29,535 nucleotides of DNA from Bacteroidales bacterium (lineage in GTDB: Bacteria > Bacteroidota > Bacteroidia > Bacteroidales > UBA932), in NCBI GenBank assembly GCA_024689525.1, contig JAILDI010000140.1:1-29535 (forward strand), read 5' to 3'. Shown one piece after another: positions 5,152 to 14,080 of the stretch (its first letter is position 1; every line of letters begins with the position of its first letter). Both the position numbers and the translations under genes were made by a program. Below the pieces are notes generated by a model. The model was not told where the DNA came from. It searched no databases and saw nothing but the letters and a program-made list of their open reading frames with translations.

Positions 5152-7824
5152 TCAGTCAATTGCAAAAATCACCATCAGCGGCCAATGGTCGGATGTATAG
5201 TATCCATTGTACAAATCATCTATCACTTTGTATTTCACCACATCCAGGCCACCTTTGAAGTACAGGTAGTCGATGCGGTGATACCATTTGCTGCGCTGTT
5301 CGTCTTCGTAGCTGTAGGCGTTGTATGTAGCCACAGGGCCCTCTTTTACGCCAAGGTCGGCACTGCGGTAATAGGAATCGGTGAGCTGGACCTTGAACCA
5401 GTCGGTGTGGGTGGCCTCGGTTGTGGGACCGTTCATGTCCCCTCCGAGTATCACGGCATACTCGCCTCCGGTATTCAGGGAGGCAATCCTGTCGCAGATT
5501 AGTTCGGCCGATTTCGTGCGGATTGTCAGTGCCTCATCCTCCGAAATGGATGTACCCGAGCTTGTAACCTCCAGATGGGTGTTCAGCTGCAGGATCTTCC
5601 TTCCGGACTCACGGTCTTCCAGCTTCACCCACTGGCAGAGCCTCTTGCGGCCCGGATCGGTGGATACCCAGCCGGGATAAGGGCTGCTGGCCACATCCGG
5701 AGTGGCGGAAAGATAGAAGTATCCGCTTTCAAGCAGCACGAACTTGTCTGTTTTCCATGCCATGCAGGGCTCTTCAGGAGTTTCAAAGAAGGTATATGCG
5801 GGCAGATTGTCCTTCAGGTAAGTCCTCTGCTCCGGACGGCTTTCCTGGAAGCCCACGATATCGAAACCGTAGTCCTTGATAAGCTGTACCACTCCGGTTT
5901 TGCGGCTGGTCCAGCTTCGCTCATCGGTATCCTTGTCCGTGACGAAACGGATATTGAATGTGGCCGAAGTCAGGCGCGGCTTCTCAACAACGGGAGCGTC
6001 CGGGTCGCCTATATAAAGCTCGCGGATCTGTCCTACGCCCTGGTCGGAAATATACAGCACCGAGCCGGTGCTGTTCAGCAACAGGCCGCCAAGCTGACGG
6101 AAAGTGGCCGCCGTTCCTATGCCGTCGGCAATGGCGCCGATATTAGCCGCCTGCGTACTGCCTGCCACAGTGGTTACCACGGCATTCTGATAGCCGAGGT
6201 CGCCTTTGCGTATCCGGCGGATACGGTACCAGTCGGCAATATAAATGTCGCCGTTGGGGGCAATCGCCAGGTCGGCAAGGTTTGCCGAAAACTTGGCCGT
6301 GAGCGGGCTTCCCGCCGTGCCGTCATCAAACGACTTGGCATCCTGAATACCCGCAATCGCCGTAAATGCGCCGGTAGAGGGATTCACATTAAGCACTTGA
6401 CAGCCGTTTGTGGCAACAATCAAATTTCCGTCGGCATCAAAGGCCATTGCATTTGGCCATTTGCCGATGTTGATGGTAAGGGAAGGACTGGCCGTAACAT
6501 CTCCGGCGGCATACTTGTATATAGTATTCTTGTCCCTGACTGCAACATATGCATTTCCATCGGCATCGAATACAATATCCATAACACTCTTGCCGCTCCA
6601 GTCGCTTTGAGCCGCGATTTCCGAAATCGCCTGTGTGGAAGTATCGAATGTATAAATCTTGGCCTTGGCCTTCTCTGCAAACCATACGTTGCCGTTATGA
6701 TAACTGCCCAGCCAGGGAACATGGTTGGCATCCCCATATGTAATAGGGGCAGAAACAGTGCCGGCATCAAGATCCCACACGCGCAGGGTCTGTGCCTGTT
6801 CCAACAGCACGGCCTTCTTGTCGGCCTTGATCCATTCCATACCGCGCAGGGCGCCGAATACGGCCGTCGTCTTGTCTCCGCCCACTTTGTTGGCAACGGC
6901 GTTCTGGATGCTCGAAAAGCCGAACAGCGTTGATACCGTATAAGGGGCCTTCAAATCCGGATATGCCTTCGTCTCCATGGGTTTGATATGCGCTCTTTCA
7001 ATAGCAATATCATGTGCGGTGCTCAAGGTCCCGGAAATCGTGTTGCCTGAGCTGTCGGCCAGGTAAACCTGAATCTCGGGATAAGTATGCGAAGCTCCGG
7101 GGCCGACGGGAAGAGGAATGTAAAAGACCTTTGACACGGATGATCCCGGGGTGAAAGAAAAGCCTATCAGCCCATCATCTCCGGCATACGCCTGAACATA
7201 GGGTGCTGCCGATGTGAAAGAACCAGACCATCCCTGCACTTCCATATTCTCTGTAATAACGTATCCTGGAGTGCGGACCATAAGTTTCGCCGCGGTTGCC
7301 GGGATATTTGTCATGGTGATTTTGAGCAGGCCGCACAGATGGGTGAACTGCAGGTGTTCTCCCTCTCGGACCTTGGAAATCATGGGCGCTTCGGCATTGC
7401 CTGCGCTCCACGCATAATTATTCTTAAGGTTAAGAGTGAGCGCAGATCCGGAAAGGACGCAGTTCGATGCTGTCAGCGAGGGATAAACCGCGAAACCGGC
7501 ATCGCCGAACAGCACTGCCGATGACGGCGTTTCAGTCTGGGTAAAAGCGGCCGTGCTGGATGTGTTCTCTCCGGAATAGCGCATGTCCAACGAGCCTCCT
7601 CCGGTAAGGGCGACGCGGATACGGTCTCCCGTCCGCCACTCGTAAGTGGCACCATTGAACCCGGTTTTGGTGGCCGCAGACTCGCCGAAATCGGCATACA
7701 GGACAACTTCTTCGGGAACCACGGGATCCGGATCCGTGTCGGGTGTGGGGTCGGGCTTCACTTCGGGCTCCTTCGCGCAGGCGAACAGCAGAAGCGCCGG
7801 AATAAGATATAACAGTCGTTTCAT
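5152..7824 (-). CDS. Three-domain lipoprotein: fimbrillin-like + NHL propeller + EEP phosphodiesterase
   Basis: This is an 890-residue lipoprotein (LLLFAC, Cys16) with a Pro/Asp linker at 21-37. Residues about 40-285 form a fimbrillin-like module (YEWRTGDRIRV, YAWSAGNAEAPMIS, LQFTHLCGLLKITM, FYIPLPVGP, IAIERAHIKPM). Residues about 290-605 form an NHL propeller (FDADGNAYVAVRDKN, FDADGNLIVATNG, VVTTVAGS). Residues about 617-890 are a complete endonuclease/exonuclease/phosphatase domain with Asn624 (TFNIRF), Glu661 (GFQES), His750 (NTHLEV), Asp796/Asn798 (GGDMNG), Asp852 (HRIDYLY) and Asp879-His880 (TSDHWP). EEP enzymes are Mg-dependent phosphodiesterases or phosphatases acting on nucleic acids, inositol phosphates or sphingomyelin. 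The substrate here is unknown. It lies 6 bases after a stand-alone EEP gene. Confidence 0.8.
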   Translation of the reverse strand: MKRLLYLIPALLLFACAKEPEVKPDPTPDTDPDPVVPEEVVLYADFGESAATKTGFNGATYEWRTGDRIRVALTGGGSLDMRYSGENTSSTAAFTQTETPSSAVLFGDAGFAVYPSLTASNCVLSGSALTLNLKNNYAWSAGNAEAPMISKVREGEHLQFTHLCGLLKITMTNIPATAAKLMVRTPGYVITENMEVQGWSGSFTSAAPYVQAYAGDDGLIGFSFTPGSSVSKVFYIPLPVGPGASHTYPEIQVYLADSSGNTISGTLSTAHDIAIERAHIKPMETKAYPDLKAPYTVSTLFGFSSIQNAVANKVGGDKTTAVFGALRGMEWIKADKKAVLLEQAQTLRVWDLDAGTVSAPITYGDANHVPWLGSYHNGNVWFAEKAKAKIYTFDTSTQAISEIAAQSDWSGKSVMDIVFDADGNAYVAVRDKNTIYKYAAGDVTASPSLTINIGKWPNAMAFDADGNLIVATNGCQVLNVNPSTGAFTAIAGIQDAKSFDDGTAGSPLTAKFSANLADLAIAPNGDIYIADWYRIRRIRKGDLGYQNAVVTTVAGSTQAANIGAIADGIGTAATFRQLGGLLLNSTGSVLYISDQGVGQIRELYIGDPDAPVVEKPRLTSATFNIRFVTDKDTDERSWTSRKTGVVQLIKDYGFDIVGFQESRPEQRTYLKDNLPAYTFFETPEEPCMAWKTDKFVLLESGYFYLSATPDVASSPYPGWVSTDPGRKRLCQWVKLEDRESGRKILQLNTHLEVTSSGTSISEDEALTIRTKSAELICDRIASLNTGGEYAVILGGDMNGPTTEATHTDWFKVQLTDSYYRSADLGVKEGPVATYNAYSYEDEQRSKWYHRIDYLYFKGGLDVVKYKVIDDLYNGYYTSDHWPLMVIFAID

Positions 7825-7830
7825 ATTGGA

Positions 7831-8775
7831 TCAGAAGTTAAAATCTACAATGATCGGAAGATGGTCTGAAGGATGGAAGAAACCGGTTACCACCTCGTCC
7901 CTGACTGGGTCGGTATAGTTGTCCCTGACAATCCGTGCATTCGTGACAGCAGGATACAGATCCGGAGTGCAGTAAACATAATCGATACGGTTGTTGCTTG
8001 CCGTCGAAAGAATCACCTCTTCGGGATAGAGACACTTTATGATATCCTTGTATGGTGTATGCTCATGGATATAATCCTGGGCCTGGAACTTGGAATCATC
8101 GGCAGGGAGTCCGTAATAGGCGTTATCCGTACGGGAAATAGAGTTGAGATCGCCCATCATGAGCCAGTTCCCGTTTTGAGCGCTGCCGATGGTGTGTTTG
8201 CACACATACTCCACTTCCAGTTTCCGGTAGGCATCACCGCCATGAGCTGCTTTGGACGCTTCCTGGTCCGCCGCATTATATGCATAGGGATGGGGCCAGG
8301 GATGCAGGGCGACCAGATTCAGGGTTTTTCCCGCCACCGTCACCTGCGCCCATGTTGCGCCATGGGCGACCAGGCTGTCCGGCTCCTGCCCCACTATCTT
8401 AGCCATTCCGTGGATGGGCGTCTTTGATGTTATCACCTGGGGATAATTGTCTCTCATACCGCCGACATACACATATTTATGTCCGTATCGGGCGGCGAGC
8501 TCCGGCCAATGATCCACCAGATACTTCTCCTCAACGGGCATTTTATCACGCGTACCGGTGTAATAGATAGTTCTGGCCTCGCACCAGACGCACACATCGG
8601 CATCCTGGTCCGAGACCCATTTTACAAAGTTGTCGTAATTATTGCCCTGATCGCTCCACATTCCGTTCTGGATGTTCCAGAACAGGAGGCGAAAAGGAGT
8701 TTTAGCTTCGGGCTTCACCTGTGATGAACAGCCCGCAATCATAATTACTGCGAACAGAAAAGCAATCTTTCTCAT
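7831..8775 (-). CDS. Endonuclease/exonuclease/phosphatase (EEP) family lipoprotein
   Basis: This is a 314-residue lipoprotein (IAGC, Cys16) that is a single EEP domain with all catalytic motifs visible: FWNIQNG (Asn34), VWCEAR (Glu66), LVALHPWPH (His158), MMGDLNS (Asp209, Asn211), NRIDYVY (Asp265) and HPSDHLP (Asp304, His305). The family cleaves phosphoester bonds with a divalent metal. A lipoprotein of this class would act in the periplasm or at the outer surface, for example releasing phosphate or cutting a phosphodiester in an imported glycoconjugate. Its start overlaps the stop of the preceding NHL gene (ATGA), showing tight translational coupling. It is only distantly similar to the EEP domain of the neighbouring fusion. 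A DNase role cannot be excluded. Confidence 0.85.
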   Translation of the reverse strand: MRKIAFLFAVIMIAGCSSQVKPEAKTPFRLLFWNIQNGMWSDQGNNYDNFVKWVSDQDADVCVWCEARTIYYTGTRDKMPVEEKYLVDHWPELAARYGHKYVYVGGMRDNYPQVITSKTPIHGMAKIVGQEPDSLVAHGATWAQVTVAGKTLNLVALHPWPHPYAYNAADQEASKAAHGGDAYRKLEVEYVCKHTIGSAQNGNWLMMGDLNSISRTDNAYYGLPADDSKFQAQDYIHEHTPYKDIIKCLYPEEVILSTASNNRIDYVYCTPDLYPAVTNARIVRDNYTDPVRDEVVTGFFHPSDHLPIIVDFNF

Positions 8776-10019
8776 TTTACAGTAACTTTACGTATCAGGC
8801 AATTCTGGGAGTCGCAGATATACAAAGTATTCTCGTCGTACACAAGAATGCCGTCCACTTCGTTGAACTTTGCATTCAGGCCCTTTCCGTCGGCATAACC
8901 CTTCGTACCGCCAAGGATGGTTTCAACCTTACCGGAGGCGTAGTTCCCGGTCGCGTCGGGCGTAAGTTTGCGGACGCAATGGTACGCGGCATCTCCTACG
9001 TACATTGTTCCGTCGGGAGCGATGTCCAGACCCTGGCAGGAACGAACGCTGGTCTTCAGCGGGTCTCCGTCGGGGTCGTCATACATGGTTTCCACTTTCT
9101 CGCCTGTGCCCATTATAGTCGTCTGATTCCCTTCCGGATCAATTGAAATAAGCCTGTAGCCATGCTGCACCGACACGATCATATTGCCATTGGGGTCGAA
9201 TGCGATAAATGCCGGGCCGTCATCGGGTATCTGCGCGAATTCCGTCTTCTCAAGGGTGGCGGGGTTGAACTTGTATACCACCTTGCCGTTACGGCAGGGG
9301 ACATAAATGAATCCGTCGGGGCCAACGGCCACATTCATGGGATTGTCCAGCCCGGAAGCCATCATGGTATTTGTCTTTGTCGACGGCGTGAAGCGGTAAA
9401 GCTTGCCTTTAGCCTTGTCGTTGTACCAATAATTGCCCGAAGCGTCGAACGCTCCCTGCCACACAGCAGCACCCGATTCGGTTATCTTGGCCTCTGTCGT
9501 GACCGTCATGTCTGCCGATATGTGGCGAATTGAATTTCCGCCGCGGTCGGTGAACCAAAGGGTGCCGTCGGCAGCCTTGTTGATGCCCGTTGGCATATAT
9601 GTAGTTGCACCTGTTCCAACTCCGTCGGTACAGGTACGGACGCCCTGCTGGCCGACTATAGTGGACACGAGGTATTCTTTGTCGGGAGTCTTCAGGTAGT
9701 TGAACTCCAGGCCTGAAGCCTCTCCGGCAGGACCTTTCACAGAAATCAGACGGATCCCGGGAGCGTTGTCGGGAATGATTATCAGAAGCCTGTCCTTATA
9801 GGCTTCCAGCACTCTTGCCGGAACATCACCTACGGTAACTTCATTCTCCGCCGGATTCGTGGAAAAGTTGCGTCCAAGAACAGTTACCAGATCGCCGGGA
9901 TATCCGTTCTTGGGATCGACCGACACCAGGCGCAGGTCCGTTACCCTGGCCACATACCCATCCCTCTGGCAAGAGGCCAGAAGGACAAGAGGAATCAATA
10001 TGTATAATAGTTTTTTCAT
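8772..10019 (-). CDS. IPT/TIG + NHL beta-propeller lipoprotein
   Basis: This is a 415-residue lipoprotein (LLASC, Cys17). Residues about 27-107 form one IPT/TIG immunoglobulin-like domain (VDPKNGYPGDLVTVLGRNFS, RLLIIIPDNAPGI). Residues about 113-415 form an NHL propeller with recurrent FDPNGNMIVS, IAPDGTMYVGDAAYHCVRKL and LYICDSQNCLIRKV blades and the VETILGG..GYADG repeat edge. No enzyme motif is seen. Proteins of this build are common in Bacteroidota utilisation loci, often as surface glycan-binding proteins. It follows the three-IPT paralogue by 2 bases and overlaps the EEP gene by 4 bases. Confidence 0.8.
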   Translation of the reverse strand: MKKLLYILIPLVLLASCQRDGYVARVTDLRLVSVDPKNGYPGDLVTVLGRNFSTNPAENEVTVGDVPARVLEAYKDRLLIIIPDNAPGIRLISVKGPAGEASGLEFNYLKTPDKEYLVSTIVGQQGVRTCTDGVGTGATTYMPTGINKAADGTLWFTDRGGNSIRHISADMTVTTEAKITESGAAVWQGAFDASGNYWYNDKAKGKLYRFTPSTKTNTMMASGLDNPMNVAVGPDGFIYVPCRNGKVVYKFNPATLEKTEFAQIPDDGPAFIAFDPNGNMIVSVQHGYRLISIDPEGNQTTIMGTGEKVETMYDDPDGDPLKTSVRSCQGLDIAPDGTMYVGDAAYHCVRKLTPDATGNYASGKVETILGGTKGYADGKGLNAKFNEVDGILVYDENTLYICDSQNCLIRKVTVK

Positions 10020-10021
10020 GA

Positions 10022-11809
10022 CTAGTCGATTACGATTTCACGGATAATGAACGCGTTGTACTCGGTTACGATAAGCCGCTTGCCGGAAGGATCCATGCGG
10101 ATTTCGCCAGGAGAGTTGAATTTTGCTTCTGTTCCCACGCCATCGTCCTTGCCGCTTTGACCGGAGGTGCCCGCTATCGTGGTAATTACAGCGTCTTCAT
10201 AACCATGCTCACCGCGGGCGATGAGTTTGATGATCTTGAAGGAATCATCGGCCACATAGATATTTCCGTCAGCATCCAGGGTGATTCCGAAGAGGTTGGA
10301 ACCGAACTTGGCGGTAAGGGGCCGGCCGGGTTCTCCGTTGTCATCGCCCCTTCCGGCACGTATTCCGGCTATTACGAATTTCTCTCCGGAAGGTTTGATG
10401 CCGATTATCTGGCAGCCGTTGGTGCTCACGATAAGATTGCCTTCGGGGTCGAATTCCATGGCCAGGGGGCCGTCGTCGAAGGTGGCGAAGGTGTCCATGG
10501 TGGAGAAATCGGTGCCGTTGGCCTTGAAGATGGCCTTGGAACCGTCACGCACAAGCACATAGCCATTGCCGTCTTTGTCGAAGCAAACGTCCATGGGAGA
10601 GGTGCCGGTGAAGCCTGCCTCTACAGTTTCGGCAGCATCGGTCTTGTAATTGTAACGGACAATCTTGTTGTTGCCCTTACTGGCCATGTAGATCCAGTCA
10701 CCATGAATGCTTCCGCGCCATGCCGCATTAAGCAGCGACTTCGCCGCGATTGAGGAACCACTCACCTCCCACGTGGCGGGATTCATGAAGCGGATTGCAT
10801 TGTTGCCGTTGTCGAATATTGCTATCCTTCCGTCCGGGAGGAAACAGACGCCGCGTGGCTGACGGAACTTGGCCACAAGAGGACCGCCGTCAACTACGGT
10901 ATTGGCATCTGCGGCGCGTCCTGCGGAGCCGGACATTGTCTTCACAGTATAAGTATGTGTCTTGTCCACATACATGAATGCGGGGCCTTCAAAGGTCTTG
11001 TCTCCCACCTTTACTACCACCGGATAGGAGCCTTTTGGATTCTCAGGAATCTGTACGGTGAGTTCCGTAACAGTGGAAGAAAGCACAGTGGCCTGCACGC
11101 CGTTGATTGTTACAATGTTCTCTGAGGGTGTTGCGCTGAAGCATATTCCAGCAATCTTTACAATGTCACCTGCGGTTCCCGTATTGGGCGTAACCGAGTA
11201 TACGGTGAGTTCCGGCGGCTTATTGTAAGTGAAGTTGGGACCGGTCACCGATTCCCCGTCAACAGTGACGATGAAAGGGTACTGTCCTTCCGGATTATCC
11301 GGGAGAACCACAACCAGACGGGTATCATTTGCACTCACTATTTCGGCCGCCTTGCCGTTGATGGTAACGCTGTTGCGTTCCTTCTTGTTGGAGAACAGCT
11401 GCCCGCCGATGGCAATCTGGTCGCCCACCACGCCCGAAGCAGGAGTGTAGGAGAAAATCGCCAGCTTTTCTTCCTCTACCGGCTCCGCATAGCGGAACGA
11501 AAGGCCTTCCAGCGTAACATTTGCCGTTGTTACCGTTACAGGTGCATTGCCAAGCGCATGGGCGGGCATTGTAACAATGATTCTGTCGTTGGTGACAGAT
11601 TTCACCGTTGCGGCAACCCCGTCCACGGAAACGCTGGCCGGTTCTTCGAATCCGTAACCTGATATGATCACTTCAGTACCCGGGTAGCCGGCCTTGGGAA
11701 TAAGGGACAGCAACTTGGGCGCGGGTTTTTGTTCATTATCGGGATGATCCTGGCATGATAAGGCCGTCATAGCCATGAATGCCAACATTATATAGAATAC
11801 CTTTTTCAT
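10022..11809 (-). CDS. Triple IPT/TIG + NHL beta-propeller lipoprotein
   Basis: This is a 595-residue lipoprotein (AMTALSC, Cys19) with an acidic stretch right after the cysteine (QDHPDNEQ) that could act as a surface export signal. Three IPT/TIG domains follow at roughly 30-107, 117-195 and 199-278, then an NHL propeller at about 283-595 (LPDGRIAIFDNGNNAIRFM, FDKDGNGYVLVRDGS, LDADGNIYVADDSFKIIKL, VITTIAGTSG). IPT domains 2 and 3 share NSVTING/NIVTING, LPDNPEGQYP/IPENPKGSYP and GP.F.Y, suggesting an internal duplication. The stack of immunoglobulin-like domains would hold the propeller away from the membrane. ATG 11809 is used because the lipobox follows; it lies 2 bases after the preceding stop. 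Predicted binding role; no catalytic motif. Confidence 0.8.
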   Translation of the reverse strand: MKKVFYIMLAFMAMTALSCQDHPDNEQKPAPKLLSLIPKAGYPGTEVIISGYGFEEPASVSVDGVAATVKSVTNDRIIVTMPAHALGNAPVTVTTANVTLEGLSFRYAEPVEEEKLAIFSYTPASGVVGDQIAIGGQLFSNKKERNSVTINGKAAEIVSANDTRLVVVLPDNPEGQYPFIVTVDGESVTGPNFTYNKPPELTVYSVTPNTGTAGDIVKIAGICFSATPSENIVTINGVQATVLSSTVTELTVQIPENPKGSYPVVVKVGDKTFEGPAFMYVDKTHTYTVKTMSGSAGRAADANTVVDGGPLVAKFRQPRGVCFLPDGRIAIFDNGNNAIRFMNPATWEVSGSSIAAKSLLNAAWRGSIHGDWIYMASKGNNKIVRYNYKTDAAETVEAGFTGTSPMDVCFDKDGNGYVLVRDGSKAIFKANGTDFSTMDTFATFDDGPLAMEFDPEGNLIVSTNGCQIIGIKPSGEKFVIAGIRAGRGDDNGEPGRPLTAKFGSNLFGITLDADGNIYVADDSFKIIKLIARGEHGYEDAVITTIAGTSGQSGKDDGVGTEAKFNSPGEIRMDPSGKRLIVTEYNAFIIREIVID

Positions 11810-11811
11810 GG

Positions 11812-12762
11812 CTACGGTTCGTTTACAGTTACCATCCAAGTGTTTACGACAGGGCGCTGGGCGCCGTCGGAAGCGCGGTTGCGGAGCATGTATATATCGG
11901 CAGAAGGGTGACGTATAACAAGCTGAGCACTGCCGCCGCCGTCCAGGTTGGATGCCCAGCTGCAGCCGAGGCTCTTCATTATTTCACCCATCTCCCAGTA
12001 GAGCATGCCGTCCGACCACAGCGGCTGGCGGCCGTCCACAATCATGAAATAGACGGTTTTGCCATCGGCTGTATAGCCAACCACATTGCGGGGATGCCGG
12101 TTGGTGGAGTATCCGGAGAAATCGCCCGGAACCGCACCGTCCTTTAGAACAATCACACCGCTGCCGGTGACGTCACGAAGGTCCGGAGCAAGAGTACGGT
12201 AAGTGACAGTGTCGCGGATTACCGGGACGCCGTCAAAATCCAATCCGAAAAAGCTTATCGCCTGGTCGGTGAGTGTACTGGAATACACGAAAGTGTCTTT
12301 CAGCACCCTGCCATTGCGATGGATGGGGCCGCGGATTTTGCCGTTGGACGTATCCCAGAAATCGGCATTTACTACGGCCACAACCCTCTGGCCTGGCTTA
12401 TCCACGTATTCAATCATGTCGGACGGTGTCTGCCGGCTTCCTATGACATATGAGTCGATGTCGAAAGGCATTCCGACCTTCATTTTGAGACCCGGAGTGG
12501 ACAGGTCGATCCGGAGGATGAAGACATGCTCCACCTTTGCCGTCGAGGTTTGAAGATGGATATCGGTCTCGTCCACGCCCATGGCGATGACGAAGGTGGT
12601 ATCGGCATAAATATGTCCCACAGATGCCGCCCCAGCGACCATTCTACCCAATTCGGTACGGGGCTGATACTTGGTATCCGGAATATCATCCGGACCGGTG
12701 GGAAGTTTCTTGCAGCTCAGGACGGCTACAAGAATCATAAGGAAGTATACGTATCTTTTCAT
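11812..12762 (-). CDS. Phosphodiester glycosidase (NAGPA family) lipoprotein
   Basis: This is a 316-residue lipoprotein (AVLSC, Cys17). It carries the family signatures VVNADFW (132-136), RHPRNVVGY (222-230), MIVDGR (240-245) and NLDGGGSAQLV (272-282), which mark the phosphodiester glycosidase / NAGPA family. The human enzyme removes GlcNAc from GlcNAc-1-phosphate-6-mannose diesters, and bacterial relatives are thought to split sugar-1-phosphodiesters. Placed directly after susD in the operon, it is the best clue to the substrate of the locus: a glycan with phosphodiester-linked sugars. ATG 12762 gives a good lipoprotein signal; an upstream extension would overlap susD. The exact sugar specificity is not readable. 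Confidence 0.85.
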   Translation of the reverse strand: MKRYVYFLMILVAVLSCKKLPTGPDDIPDTKYQPRTELGRMVAGAASVGHIYADTTFVIAMGVDETDIHLQTSTAKVEHVFILRIDLSTPGLKMKVGMPFDIDSYVIGSRQTPSDMIEYVDKPGQRVVAVVNADFWDTSNGKIRGPIHRNGRVLKDTFVYSSTLTDQAISFFGLDFDGVPVIRDTVTYRTLAPDLRDVTGSGVIVLKDGAVPGDFSGYSTNRHPRNVVGYTADGKTVYFMIVDGRQPLWSDGMLYWEMGEIMKSLGCSWASNLDGGGSAQLVIRHPSADIYMLRNRASDGAQRPVVNTWMVTVNEP

Positions 12763-12776
12763 ATCACTTCTGCCCT

Positions 12777-14075
12777 TTATTCCCCGGCGGGTGTGGCCAC
12801 CCAAAGGGGATTCTGCTTCAAGAGTTTATTCAGTGTGAGTTCCCTGGAAGGAATGGGGAATACAGTGAACTTGGTGTCCACGCCCACCACCTGCTCGTAT
12901 TTGCCTGTACGGACAAGGTCGAACCAGCGGAATCCCTCGCCGAACAGTTCCAGACGGCGTTCGTTGAGAACTGCATCCTGGAAGGCCGCCTCCGTAGCGG
13001 GTGCAACGTTGGGAAGCCCGCGGAAACGGCGGAGTTCATTCAGACGGTCGATGCCAAGGGCCAGGCCCTTGCATTCCGCGCTAATCAGGTACATCTCCGC
13101 AAGCCTTGTGATGTAGATGGGATCGTGCCCGGCATCACCCTGACAGTACTTGTTCACCACATTGTTGCTGCCCTGGATGTCCACCGACACCGTGCGGCGC
13201 TTGTCAATGTGCTGGAACATGTCCATTGCCTCCTGCGTGGGGCAGAAAGTGTAGCTTCCGCCCACCGGGGACTCTTTTGTATAATAATAGGAGCCGATGT
13301 TGTAGCTGCCTTCCTCCAGCAGGTTCGCGAAAGTGAAGATTTCTTCGCGGTTGTACTTGCCTCTGAAGATATCCGAAAAATCAGCCAGGGCAAAACGGCC
13401 GCAGGTAATGAGTTCCTCAGCCAGCGCTGCCGCTTCCGCCTTTTTGCCGGTAGCGAGATAAGTCCTGGCCAGGAGCGCCTTTGCGGCGTCTTTTGACACG
13501 TAATTCTTGTTGCTGAAATCAGGGGCCATCTGCGCAGCCAGCTTGAATTCGTCTTCCACGAACTTCCAGCAGTCGGCCTCGCTGTCCTGGCCCACGTCTT
13601 CAGTGATGGGGCCGGTGACAATAGGCACTGAACGCCAGCGGGTCACAAGATTATAATAGTACAGTCCGCGGAAGAAGTGTCCGACGCCCAGCATTTCGGT
13701 TTTACGGGCCGAATCGGGAATCTTCTCCACGGAATTGATGAAGTTGTTTATCTGATACAGACCGGCGTAATAACCGTTCCAGGGACTCGACACCATGCTG
13801 TTGTCGGGGGCGATGGCGCCCTGGACAACCAGAGCCGGGGTATTGGTGGATGTTGCGCCGGGACGGATAATATCACCGCCGATGATGTCGAACATCGCCC
13901 AGCCGTTGAACGTGGGCTTATACTGTGCAATATTGTATGCTCCCACCATGAGCAGTTCGGCGTCCTCTTCAGTGAGATTGTCGCTGGACACCGCATTGTG
14001 GGGGTACTGGTTCAGGAGTTTGTCGCAGGAAACCAGTGCCAGGGCCGCAGCCAGGTATATGATATACTTTTTCAT
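12777..14075 (-). CDS. susD: SusD-like outer-membrane glycan-binding lipoprotein
   Basis: This is a 432-residue lipoprotein (ALVSC, Cys17; CDKLLNQYP is the usual SusD start). It shows the RagB/SusD pattern: the N-terminal SSDNLTEEDAELLMVGAYN, the TPR-like helices around FFRGLYYYNLVTRWRSVPIV, AKALLARTYLATGKKAEAAA, and the C-terminal RLAEMYLISAEC, LNELRRFRGL and LNERRLELFGEGFRWFDLVR. SusD proteins form the lid over the SusC channel and capture substrate. At 432 residues it is shorter than typical members (500-650). It starts 5 bases after the susC stop. The symbol is by family; the ligand is not starch-specific as far as can be told. Confidence 0.93.
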   Translation of the reverse strand: MKKYIIYLAAALALVSCDKLLNQYPHNAVSSDNLTEEDAELLMVGAYNIAQYKPTFNGWAMFDIIGGDIIRPGATSTNTPALVVQGAIAPDNSMVSSPWNGYYAGLYQINNFINSVEKIPDSARKTEMLGVGHFFRGLYYYNLVTRWRSVPIVTGPITEDVGQDSEADCWKFVEDEFKLAAQMAPDFSNKNYVSKDAAKALLARTYLATGKKAEAAALAEELITCGRFALADFSDIFRGKYNREEIFTFANLLEEGSYNIGSYYYTKESPVGGSYTFCPTQEAMDMFQHIDKRRTVSVDIQGSNNVVNKYCQGDAGHDPIYITRLAEMYLISAECKGLALGIDRLNELRRFRGLPNVAPATEAAFQDAVLNERRLELFGEGFRWFDLVRTGKYEQVVGVDTKFTVFPIPSRELTLNKLLKQNPLWVATPAGE

Positions 14076-14080
14076 AATCT

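Noticed and set aside
5575..6933. A 452-codon open frame on the plus strand
   Set aside because: It is antisense to the fimbrillin-like/NHL/EEP lipoprotein gene, with no recognisable motif; the minus-strand product has three clear domains and a lipobox.
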